Positions 35,701 through 46,794 of a DNA stretch of 64,000 nucleotides are shown piece by piece. How positions within the stretch are numbered: position 1 is the first letter of the stretch; every line of letters begins with the position of its first letter. The stretch is taken from assembly GCF_000013745.1 (NCBI RefSeq), contig NC_007925.1, positions 2,852,001 through 2,916,000 of the forward strand, in the 5' to 3' direction. The notes under the pieces were generated by a model that was given only the letters and a program-made list of their open reading frames with translations, did no database searches and had not been told where the DNA came from. The translations under genes and the position numbers were made by a program. Origin of the DNA: Rhodopseudomonas_A palustris_F (GTDB lineage Bacteria; Pseudomonadota; Alphaproteobacteria; Rhizobiales; Xanthobacteraceae).

Positions 35701-35944
35701 CCTTCACGCGTTCGGCTAGTTCGCCAATATAGGTTCGATCGGCCGACCAGGACGTCAACAGAGACACCAATTCCGTACAGCCGATCGGGCCGGCATGGAC
35801 GCGTTGTTCGATCCGATCGCCGCTCTTGATGTCGAAGATGTCGATGAAGACCTCCGCCCCGGTCCTCTCGACGATCATTCTTGCCATCTGTCGCGCGATC
35901 CAGCGGTCGTGCCAGCCATGCGATACGAACACGTTGTGGGACAT
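35684..35944 (-). CDS. Short TIR-like protein, apparently truncated at the C-terminus
   Basis: The 86-aa protein opens like a TIR domain, with NVFVSHGWHDRWIARQMARM, EVFIDIFDIKSGDRIEQRV and CTELVSLLTSW, but ends just after DRTYIGELAERVKGAVDV, where a full domain would continue for about 50 residues. AGGGGA lies 6 bases before the ATG. It overlaps the second TIR gene, so the two are co-translated. It may be a decayed TIR, or a partner whose second half has been lost. Confidence 0.65.
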   Translation of the reverse strand: MSHNVFVSHGWHDRWIARQMARMIVERTGAEVFIDIFDIKSGDRIEQRVHAGPIGCTELVSLLTSWSADRTYIGELAERVKGAVDV

Positions 35945-36200
35945 CGCTTTCCCCTGAGGCGACCACTCGCCAAGTAGAGCACTAGCCTCTTTGGCTTGGT
36001 CGCCAACAGAGTTCCTGAAAGCCCCCGCCGCCCTGGCGCATCCACCATATCTTGCTTAAATATCCCGCGGCAGACGCAAAACCTTGGCCATTTTGGCCGG
36101 ATATGATATTGCCCTGCCAGCTTCCGACCGCACCAGACAGCCGCCCGCACTCATGCCGCCTGATCGGCTAAGGGGTTGCGGCGATGGAGATATTTCACTC

Positions 36201-37523
<1,323 letters not shown>

Positions 37524-37550
37524 GGGTCTCTGATCCTTTAAGGACTCCGC

Positions 37551-38036
37551 ATGCGCTGTCCGAGTTGCAGTAGCCTCGATACCCAGGTTAAGGACTCCCG
37601 TCCCACTGAGGACTCCGCCGTCATTCGCAGGCGGCGGGTCTGCATGGCCTGCAACTTCCGCTTCACCACCTTCGAGCGGGTGCAGCTGCGCGAGCTGACG
37701 GTGATCAAGCGCAACGGCCGCCGGGTGCCGTTCGACCGCGACAAGCTGGTGCGCTCGGTGCAGATCAGCCTGCGCAAGCGCCCGGTGGAGCCGGAAAAGG
37801 TCGAGAAGATGGTCTCGGCGATCGTGCGCGAATTGGAAAGCGCCGGCGAGGCGGAGATTTCCTCGGAGGCGATCGGCGAGATCGTGATGGAGCATCTGCG
37901 CAAGCTCGACGACGTCGCCTATGTGCGGTTCGCCTCGGTGTATCGCAATTTTCGCGAGGCGAAGGATTTCGAGGCGGTGCTCGGCGAATTGTCCGGCGAC
38001 GAGATGGCGCGGCTGGCCGCGTTGCGGCTGAAATGA
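37551..38036 (+). CDS. nrdR: Transcriptional repressor NrdR
   Basis: The 161-aa repressor of ribonucleotide reductase genes has an N-terminal zinc ribbon (CPSC and CMAC pairs within about 35 residues) and an ATP-cone (about residues 48-138) that senses ATP/dATP. It overlaps ribD by 4 bases. The glyA-nrdR-ribD order is common in alphaproteobacteria. Confidence 0.97.
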   Translation: MRCPSCSSLDTQVKDSRPTEDSAVIRRRRVCMACNFRFTTFERVQLRELTVIKRNGRRVPFDRDKLVRSVQISLRKRPVEPEKVEKMVSAIVRELESAGEAEISSEAIGEIVMEHLRKLDDVAYVRFASVYRNFREAKDFEAVLGELSGDEMARLAALRLK

Positions 38037-39184
38037 TCTTCCGCATCCTGGAAGATCAATACGCCGACAAGATCCATCAGGCGAAGGCCGCCGACCTGCG
38101 CTTCATGCAGCTGGCGCTGTCGCTGGGGCGTCGCGGGCAGGGCCGCACCGCGCCCAATCCGGCGGTCGGCGCGGTGATCGTCAAAGACGGCGTGATCGTC
38201 GGCCGCGGCTGGACCCAGCCCGGCGGACGGCCGCATGCCGAAATCGAGGCGCTGAACCGCGCCGGCCTCGCCGCGCGGGGGGCAACTCTCTACGTCACGC
38301 TGGAACCGTGCTCGCATCACGGCAAGACGCCGCCCTGCGCCGACGCGGTGATCGCCGCCGGCCTGGCCCGGGTGGTGTCGGCGATCGAAGACCCCAATCC
38401 GCAAGTGGCCGGGCAGGGCCATGCCAGGCTGCGCGCCGCCGGCATCCGGGTCGATGTCGGGCTCGGCGCCGCCGAGGCCGCGCACGACCACGCCGGGCAT
38501 TTTCGCCGGGTGCGCGACGGCCGGCCGCATGTGATCCTGAAGCTCGCGGTTTCCTCCGATGACAAGATCGCCGCCACGCCCGGCCAGCCGACCGCGATCA
38601 CCGGCGAGGCGGCGCGGGCGCGGGTGCATCTGCTGCGCGCGCAATGCGACGCCATCCTGATCGGCATCCGCACCGCGCTGGCCGACGACCCGCTGTTGAC
38701 CTGCCGGTTGCCCGGCATGGAGAAGCGCTCGCCGGTGCGGGTGGTGCTGGACCGCGCGCTGCGGCTGCCCGGCGACAGCCGCCTGGTGCATTCGGCGCGG
38801 AGCACGCCGCTTTGGCTGCTAGCGTCTGAAATCGCCGAAGCCGCGGCCGCCGCCAAGCTCGGCGCCGCCGGCGCGCAGATCATCCACGTCGCCGATTGCG
38901 ACGCCATGCCGGGGCTCGATCTGCCCGCGGTGCTGCAGGCGCTGGCCGGCAACGGGATCACGCGGCTTCTGGTCGAGGGCGGCGCCCGGGTCGCTTCGTC
39001 GTTGGTCGCGGCCGATTTGGTCGACGAGGTCTGGTTGCTGCGCGGCGCAATGACGATCGGCGAGGGCGGCGTGGCCGCGCTCGACGGCCTGCCGCTCAGC
39101 GTCATCACCGCCGCCGCCGCTTTCAAGATCCGCACCAGCGAAACGCTGGGCCCCGATTCCCTCACCATCTACGAGCGCAGCTAA
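38033..39184 (+). CDS. ribD: Bifunctional diaminohydroxyphosphoribosylaminopyrimidine deaminase / 5-amino-6-(5-phosphoribosylamino)uracil reductase
   Basis: The 383-aa enzyme performs two steps of riboflavin synthesis. The N-terminal deaminase has zinc ligands in HAEIEAL and in PCSHHGKTPPC. The C-terminal reductase (about residues 165-380) is DHFR-like. The ATG overlaps the nrdR stop. No FMN riboswitch is recognisable upstream. Confidence 0.96.
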   Translation: MIFRILEDQYADKIHQAKAADLRFMQLALSLGRRGQGRTAPNPAVGAVIVKDGVIVGRGWTQPGGRPHAEIEALNRAGLAARGATLYVTLEPCSHHGKTPPCADAVIAAGLARVVSAIEDPNPQVAGQGHARLRAAGIRVDVGLGAAEAAHDHAGHFRRVRDGRPHVILKLAVSSDDKIAATPGQPTAITGEAARARVHLLRAQCDAILIGIRTALADDPLLTCRLPGMEKRSPVRVVLDRALRLPGDSRLVHSARSTPLWLLASEIAEAAAAAKLGAAGAQIIHVADCDAMPGLDLPAVLQALAGNGITRLLVEGGARVASSLVAADLVDEVWLLRGAMTIGEGGVAALDGLPLSVITAAAAFKIRTSETLGPDSLTIYERS

Positions 39185-39185
39185 A

Positions 39186-39794
39186 ATGTTCACCGGCATC
39201 ATCACCGACCAGGGCGAGATCACAGCCCTGACCCCCACCGCGCAGGGCAGCCTGCACCGGCTGCGGATCGCCTGCGGCTACGATCGCGCGGGCATCGCCG
39301 ACGGCGCCTCGATCGCCGCCAACGGCATCTGCCTCACCGTGGTCGGCAGCGGCCTGGACAACGGCAAGACCTGGTACGAGGTCGACGCCGGCGCTGAGAC
39401 GCTGGCCGTCACCTCCGCCAAGCACTGGCGGGTCGGCACCCGGCTGAACCTGGAGCGCGCGCTGAAGATCGGCGACGAACTCGGCGGCCATATCGTCACC
39501 GGCCATGTCGACGGCATCGCCACCGTGGTCTCGCGCGAAGAGCTGCCCGAGATGGCGCGGTTCGAATTGACCACATCGCGCGACCTGGCGCGGTTTATCG
39601 CCGCCAAGGGCTCGGTGACGCTGGACGGCGTGTCGCTGACCGTCAACACTGCGGTCGACACCACGTTTTCGGTCTTGATCATCCCGCACACGCTGGAGGT
39701 CACCACGCTGTCAAACTGGCAGCCCGGCAGCGCGATCAACCTCGAAATCGACCTGATGGCGCGTTACGCAGCGCGGCTCGCGGAAATGAAATAG
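39186..39794 (+). CDS. ribE: Riboflavin synthase alpha subunit
   Basis: The 202-aa trimeric enzyme converts two lumazines to riboflavin plus a pyrimidine. It is a tandem of two barrels: the N-terminal MFTGIITDQGEI repeat and a second copy starting near residue 98 (HIVTGHVDGIATV). It begins one base after ribD. Confidence 0.96.
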   Translation: MFTGIITDQGEITALTPTAQGSLHRLRIACGYDRAGIADGASIAANGICLTVVGSGLDNGKTWYEVDAGAETLAVTSAKHWRVGTRLNLERALKIGDELGGHIVTGHVDGIATVVSREELPEMARFELTTSRDLARFIAAKGSVTLDGVSLTVNTAVDTTFSVLIIPHTLEVTTLSNWQPGSAINLEIDLMARYAARLAEMK

Positions 39795-39870
39795 CGCGCG
39801 CTTTGCTGTTGGCTTTGGCCGGCGGCACGCCTAAAACCCGTGCGCAATTCACATTCATGACGGATCCACG

Positions 39871-40383
39871 ATGGCGGACGCGCGACGCGCTCAGTTGCAG
39901 GACCAGACCGACGTTTCCGGCGCCCGCGCGCTGATCGTCGAGGCGCGGTTCTACGATGATATTCAGGACGCGCTGCTGGAAGGCGCGCTGGCCGAACTCG
40001 AGGCTGCCGGCGTCGGCCACGACATCCTCACCGTGCCGGGCGCGCTGGAAATTCCCGCCGCGATCGCGATCGCGCTGGATGCCGCGGAAGCAGACGGCCA
40101 ACCCTATGACGCGGCGATTGCGCTGGGCTGCGTGGTGCGCGGCGACACCATCCATTTCGAGATCGTCTCGATGGAATCGTCGCGGGCGCTGATGGACCTT
40201 GCGGTGACGCGGAAATTTCCGCTCGGCAACGGCATCATCACGGTGAACACCGACGAACAGGCCTGGGCGCGCGCGCGGGCCTCCGAACTCAACAAGGGCG
40301 GCGACGCGGCGCGGGCGGCGCTGGCGATGCTGCGGATCAAACGCCGTCTGACGCGGAGCAGAACGGCATCATGGCCGAGATGA
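39871..40383 (+). CDS. ribH: 6,7-dimethyl-8-ribityllumazine synthase
   Basis: The 170-aa enzyme makes the lumazine used by RibE. ALEIPAAIAIALDAA and the catalytic-His segment RGDTIHFEIVSMESSR identify it. The C-terminus has GNGIITVNTDEQA, followed by a basic extension. The start of nusB overlaps its end. Confidence 0.96.
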   Translation: MADARRAQLQDQTDVSGARALIVEARFYDDIQDALLEGALAELEAAGVGHDILTVPGALEIPAAIAIALDAAEADGQPYDAAIALGCVVRGDTIHFEIVSMESSRALMDLAVTRKFPLGNGIITVNTDEQAWARARASELNKGGDAARAALAMLRIKRRLTRSRTASWPR

Positions 40384-40880
40384 AAAAGACCATCGACAAC
40401 AAGCCCGCGCCGAAGGGCGAGAAGAAAGCCAACCGCCGCGGCGCGGCGCGGCTCGCCGCGGTGCAGGCGCTGTACCAGATGGACGTCGGCGGCGCCGGCC
40501 TCAACGACATCTTCGCCGAGTTCGAAAGCCATTGGCTCGGCAACGAGGTCGAGGGCGATCAGTATCTGCCGGCCGAGCAGGCGTTCTTCCAGGACGTGGT
40601 GTCCGGCGTGGTGCGCGACCAGGCCAAGCTCGATCCGTTGATCGACGTCGCACTCGCCAAGGGCTGGCCGCTGGCGCGGATCGACGCGATTTTGCGCGCG
40701 GTGATGCGGGCCGGCGCCTACGAGCTCGAACACCGCAAGGACGTGCCGGCGCGCGTCGTGGTGTCGGAATATGTCGACGTCGCCAACGCCTTCGTCGAGG
40801 GCGAGGAAACCGGCATGGTCAACGCGGTGCTCGACCAGATCGCGCGGCAGTTTCGCGCCGATGAGTTTTCGCGGGGCTAG
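40371..40880 (+). CDS. nusB: Transcription antitermination factor NusB
   Basis: The 169-aa all-helical protein binds boxA RNA with S10 in rRNA antitermination. RRGAARLAAVQALYQMDV and VVVSEYVDVANAFVEGEETGMVNAVLD are typical. Starts at 40371 (chosen) or 40380 both overlap ribH. The N-terminal Lys-rich tail before residue 22 is not conserved. Confidence 0.95.
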   Translation: MAEMKKTIDNKPAPKGEKKANRRGAARLAAVQALYQMDVGGAGLNDIFAEFESHWLGNEVEGDQYLPAEQAFFQDVVSGVVRDQAKLDPLIDVALAKGWPLARIDAILRAVMRAGAYELEHRKDVPARVVVSEYVDVANAFVEGEETGMVNAVLDQIARQFRADEFSRG

Positions 40881-40973
40881 CTGCGTTGATCGGAGCGGCC
40901 GTCTTTCGCGCAGGCCGAAATGAGGCTTCATCGCGGGCAACCTCTTCGAATGATCACCGCACTCTCCGCGTCT

Positions 40974-41059
40974 TGGCCGGGCTCGTCCCGGCCATCCACG
41001 GAAACATCGAAAGTCTCGCTTGCGGGCGTGGATGGCCGCGACAAGCGCGGCCATGACGG
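40974..41059. repeat. Dispersed repeat, ccgggctcgtcccggcca family (copy 1)
   Basis: The element has inverted ends (ggccgggctcgtcccggcca and ggccgcgacaagcgcggccatgac) around a less symmetric middle that includes ccacg/cgtgg arms. A second copy is at 50064-50153. It lies in the 275-bp gap between nusB and thiL, which holds no gene. Confidence 0.7.
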
Positions 41060-41155
41060 GTTGAGCGAAATCCCGGATCGCCATCGCGGCGGTTCTGGTC
41101 AGGCTGTCGGCAGAGGATGTGCTGCTGCGGCCGTCGGTGCGATGGATGGCAAGGC

Positions 41156-42133
41156 ATGGCTTCCGCTGAAGACAACCTGATCGCGCGCTACTTCAAGCCG
41201 CTGGCGAACCACGCCGGCGCGTTCGGGCTCAGCGACGACTGCGCGATCCTGACGTCGTCGGGCGACGATCTGGTGCTGACCACCGACGCCATCGTCGAGG
41301 GCGTGCATTTCCTGCCCGACGATCCGCCCGAGAGCATCGCCCGCAAGGCGCTGCGGGTGAACCTGTCGGACTTGGCCGCCAAGGGCGCTTCGCCCGCGGG
41401 CTTCCTGCTCACCCTGGCGCTGCGCAGCGCCGAGGAGTCCTGGCTGGCGCCATTTGCAAAAGCGCTCGGCGAGGATGCCGCGGCGTTCGGCTGCCCGCTG
41501 CTCGGCGGCGACACCGTGTCGACGCCGGGGCCGCTGATGATCTCGGTCACCGCGTTCGGCCGGGTGCCGGCGGGCCGCATGGTGCGCCGTGCCGGCGCCA
41601 GGCCGGGCGACCATGTCGTGGTCTCCGGTACCATCGGCGACGCCGCGCTCGGGCTGGATATCCTCAAGGGTGGGCCGGCGGCTGGCGCGGTCTCGGGCGA
41701 GGCCCGCGCCGCTTTGGTGCAACGCTACCGCGAGCCGCAGCCGCGCAGCGCATTGGCGCAAGCGGTCCGCGACCATGCCTCGGCCGCGATGGACGTCTCC
41801 GACGGTCTGGCCGGCGACCTCGCCAAGCTGTGCGCCGTCTCCGCGGTCTCGGCCGCGATCGACGCCGCGGCTGTTCCGCTGTCGGAGGCCGCTCGCGCGG
41901 TGTTGGCGGCGGGGGCCGGACGAATCGCGCAATTGATCGCCGGGGGCGACGACTACGAGATTCTCTGCACGGTGCCACAGGCTCGGCTGGACGCATTTCA
42001 GGCCGATGCGCGCCGGGCCGGGGTCATGGTGACGGTGATCGGCCGGATCACGGACGGCGCCGCCACGCCGCAATTCAGCGACGCCGAAGGTCGCCCGATC
42101 GCGTTGTCAGCCTTGTCGTACAGCCACTTCTAG
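41156..42133 (+). CDS. thiL: Thiamine-monophosphate kinase
   Basis: The 325-aa enzyme phosphorylates thiamine monophosphate to the coenzyme. The N-terminal GLSDDCAIL and TTDAIVEGVHFL, the central LLGGDTVSTPG and the late GGDDYEIL all fit the PurM/ThiL fold. The ATG at 41156 starts before the conserved region; an upstream Cys-rich leader to 41117 is unlikely. It follows nusB in the usual order. Confidence 0.95.
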   Translation: MASAEDNLIARYFKPLANHAGAFGLSDDCAILTSSGDDLVLTTDAIVEGVHFLPDDPPESIARKALRVNLSDLAAKGASPAGFLLTLALRSAEESWLAPFAKALGEDAAAFGCPLLGGDTVSTPGPLMISVTAFGRVPAGRMVRRAGARPGDHVVVSGTIGDAALGLDILKGGPAAGAVSGEARAALVQRYREPQPRSALAQAVRDHASAAMDVSDGLAGDLAKLCAVSAVSAAIDAAAVPLSEAARAVLAAGAGRIAQLIAGGDDYEILCTVPQARLDAFQADARRAGVMVTVIGRITDGAATPQFSDAEGRPIALSALSYSHF

Positions 42134-42346
42134 CGGCACGGCGCCGCCGAAGCCGATCGAGCGTTGCCGAAATCATTCCAAAAATAAACATTTATGACCT
42201 TCGCAGCGTTGCACCGCGGTTGCGATTTTGGCATGGTCCCCGCCGATTTGAGGCCGCCCTTTAAGCAGAGCGAGCCTTGTTTTTGTGCGTCCTCCGCTGC
42301 CGCGGTTCTGGACGCGGGGCAAGTCCAAGGACCTGAGGCAAAATCA

Positions 42347-44470
<2,124 letters not shown>

Positions 44471-44490
44471 GCTGTCACGACTTGAAGCCA

Positions 44491-44519
44491 AAACCCCGCG
44501 GTGCGAACCGCGGGGTTTT
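44491..44519 (+). terminator. Terminator of hppA, copy 1
   Basis: A GC stem (aaccccgcgg with ccgcggggtt) ends in a run of T, 20 bases after the stop. The homologous terminator after the second copy has a diverged loop and flank, showing that the two 3' ends come from different alleles. Confidence 0.85.
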
Positions 44520-44653
44520 CTGTTGCCGGTAGATCACAAGCCTGCTTTCAATCGAACTTGCGGGGCCGCCTCCTGTTGGCACCTAAAGTCGGCAATGCTG
44601 CCTGAACTTAAGTCCTATGCAGTCCTTGGTTCATCGCAATTTGGAGGCATCAA

Positions 44654-45193
44654 TTGACCTTCATCGTCTTGACTGGATCTCACGGGGTCGGAAAAACGAC
44701 TCTGGCAGAACACTTGACTTCCGAGTTGGGGGCGTCACGGAGCGTGCGTCTCATTCCAGAAACGGCAAGGGAACTTGTCCGACGAGGGTTCAAGGTCAAC
44801 GACGAAATGACCGAAGAAGGATTCATAGCATATATCCAGACCTATCTGAAGACAGTTAGGGAGTGTCAATCCGAATTGGTCCTGGCAGACCGCTCTCTCT
44901 TCGATCTCTACTTGTACACACACAACTCGTCTGAGCACATCCGGCCTCACTTTGTGGAGATGCTGCATGAGTTGGTCTTCGCGGAAGCTAAGACTGTGGA
45001 CCTTTACGTCTATCTTCCTGTCGAATTTCCACTGCCGCAGGACGAGGTGCGCCCCCCCGATGAGAAATACCAACGTCATATTGATTCAGAAGCAGAGCGG
45101 CTTTTATCATATTTTGGAGGGAGAACTGTCGTCGCTCGTGGGACCATCATTCAGCGGGCAGCGACGGTGATCGAAAGCCTGGATCATGTCTGA
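44654..45193 (+). CDS. P-loop kinase-like protein (AAA_28/deoxynucleoside-kinase type), cassette gene 1
   Basis: The 179-aa protein starts at TTG, with GGAGG 7 bases upstream. The Walker A is GSHGVGKTT (residues 8-16). IPETARELVRRG follows at about 34-45, then a DRS motif in LADRSLFDLYLYTH and a lid-like RPPDEKYQRHIDSEAERLL near residue 133. The pattern fits small ATPases of the AAA_28 group and nucleoside/nucleotide kinases. It is the first gene of a five-gene unit flanked by the hppA repeats. The substrate is unknown. Confidence 0.75.
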   Translation: MTFIVLTGSHGVGKTTLAEHLTSELGASRSVRLIPETARELVRRGFKVNDEMTEEGFIAYIQTYLKTVRECQSELVLADRSLFDLYLYTHNSSEHIRPHFVEMLHELVFAEAKTVDLYVYLPVEFPLPQDEVRPPDEKYQRHIDSEAERLLSYFGGRTVVARGTIIQRAATVIESLDHV

Positions 45194-45767
45194 ATCGAGG
45201 CGTCTGAATGGTCTACGAGCCCTGCGTTCATTTGGTTTACCGACCCCGAATTGGGAAGAAGTGCGAAACCACGGAGAAATCGCAAAACTATGTCTTTCTG
45301 AGCGCCCTTTCGGGTGGACAATTAGAACTTGTCGTACAGACGGCCAGCGCGAAACGGGCGGCTTCTTTGCGAACAATCTTCCGGTCGAGGAAATTTTGCG
45401 AGTTCTCAATGAGAGGTCGAATATGTTCGGCAAGGGGGAATTCTACATAGTCTATCCCTCTTGGAAGTTCATCATGTCCTTCAATGTTGTTTTTGACGCC
45501 GACGCCTTTACTGTCGAAGGCAAACATGGGTCACAAAAAGGAATCTCGGACGGCACTGAAATGCCAGAGGTCTCGCTTCGCGTCTCAGGCAATCGACGCT
45601 GTGATGCAGTTGTATACATTGGCGACTATGCACCATCTACCGAAAGGCTTGTACGACGGGTTCTTTCCTATCTCAGGCGGGTTCCTCTTCCGCGCTTCTA
45701 TTCCGAGGTCGCAATAACAACAGATCAGCAGATTTTCTTCTACGAACTATTTCCCGTCGGGGGGTAG
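45186..45767 (+). CDS. Unrecognised 193-aa protein, cassette gene 2
   Basis: It overlaps gene 1 by 8 bases. It is soluble, with an aromatic-rich middle. The FGLPTPNWEEV start, WTIRTCRTDG, GGFFANNL, TVEGKHGSQKGISDGTEMP and the last FFYELFPVGG loosely recall ATP-grasp or PEP-synthase N-terminal patterns. No catalytic set is clear, so I do not assign that family. GC is visibly lower than in the core genome. It probably acts with the neighbouring kinase. Confidence 0.6.
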   Translation: MSESRRLNGLRALRSFGLPTPNWEEVRNHGEIAKLCLSERPFGWTIRTCRTDGQRETGGFFANNLPVEEILRVLNERSNMFGKGEFYIVYPSWKFIMSFNVVFDADAFTVEGKHGSQKGISDGTEMPEVSLRVSGNRRCDAVVYIGDYAPSTERLVRRVLSYLRRVPLPRFYSEVAITTDQQIFFYELFPVGG

Positions 45768-45792
45768 TCGATGCGCATTCCGGAACATCATC

Positions 45793-46794
45793 ATGGTCAC
45801 TTCAAACCCTCCCAATCCATCCGGCGTACTGATTAAGAGCGAAATTCAAGGTCTTAAACTAATTGAATTTCCTGATGGAGAGGACAAGGACAACGCTGAT
45901 TGTTTTAAGCCGGCGAGCTACGATATGCGGCTGGGGGCCGAATACGTGTCGCCGGGTATAGTAGAACGGGGGACACGAAATTTCAGGATATTGGACTGCA
46001 AGAACGCAGGCGAGTTGATTGTCGAACCATTTTCAAGCGTAGTGGTTTCGACGTACGAGATAGTCAGGCTTCCGCCGGTTGTAGTTGGAAAGTTCAACCT
46101 TCGAATTAGGCAGGCGCTCCGAGGTCTGTTTGTACAAATGGGTACTCAGGTCGAGCCTGGTTACTATGGACGATTGTTTGCCTTACTGCAGAACATCACT
46201 GGCGAGCCGGTCAAAATCAAATACAAAGATCTTGAGTACCGACTTTTCACCATTGAGTTCTACTATACTAGTAAAGAGGCGATTGTTCCATCGCGCGACA
46301 AGCCTGTTGAGATGAAAGATTTTGTGCGGTCGATCGCGGTGAAGAGCACTCTCGATCAAATGCTGACACATATCAAGGAGAGTAATGCCAAGATTGAAGA
46401 AGAAATTCGCGAAGCGCGCCCTCGCAACATCGCATTTTATACGATCCTACTGACCGTGTTGGTGACGGGCGTCATAACGGTGCTAGCCCCCTTTGCATTT
46501 AACCTCGCTCCATATGTCTTTAAGCGGATGTTTCCGGCCGCACACCCTCAACCGACCGCAGTGATTGAGGAAGCCAAGGCGCTATCGGAGTCCGTGCGAA
46601 GCGAGAATTCACGGTTGAAAGAAAGTGTGAAAGAAGTCCGCGAGAAGTCTACAGAGAACGAGGAATCATTGAAGCATGCGATCCAGAGGATTTCCGACCT
46701 AGAGAAAAGGATTACTCGGACGGCATCGCCGGGCGGGACTTCAGATCGCGCTTCTGGGAACAAGCCTACAAATGGCGAAGGCAGAGATCGATGA
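45793..46794 (+). CDS. Membrane-anchored dCTP-deaminase/dUTPase-fold protein, cassette gene 3
   Basis: The 333-aa protein has a dCTP-deaminase-like barrel at about residues 10-165: FKPASYDMRLG, VEPFSSVVVSTYEIVRLP, LRIRQALRGLFVQ and VEPGYYGRLFALLQN. The Glu that activates water in dCTP deaminase (in TLEL) is replaced by Leu here, so deaminase activity is unlikely and nucleotide binding may remain. One or two membrane helices follow (about 210-245), then a long charged coiled coil (265-315). The next gene overlaps by 4 bases. Confidence 0.75.
   Translation: MVTSNPPNPSGVLIKSEIQGLKLIEFPDGEDKDNADCFKPASYDMRLGAEYVSPGIVERGTRNFRILDCKNAGELIVEPFSSVVVSTYEIVRLPPVVVGKFNLRIRQALRGLFVQMGTQVEPGYYGRLFALLQNITGEPVKIKYKDLEYRLFTIEFYYTSKEAIVPSRDKPVEMKDFVRSIAVKSTLDQMLTHIKESNAKIEEEIREARPRNIAFYTILLTVLVTGVITVLAPFAFNLAPYVFKRMFPAAHPQPTAVIEEAKALSESVRSENSRLKESVKEVREKSTENEESLKHAIQRISDLEKRITRTASPGGTSDRASGNKPTNGEGRDR

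Noticed and set aside
37524..38032. FMN riboswitch for the rib genes
   Set aside because: I looked upstream of ribD, ribE and ribH for the RFN element consensus. No AGGGTCGGGGTG-like core is present; the genes are closely coupled to nrdR instead.
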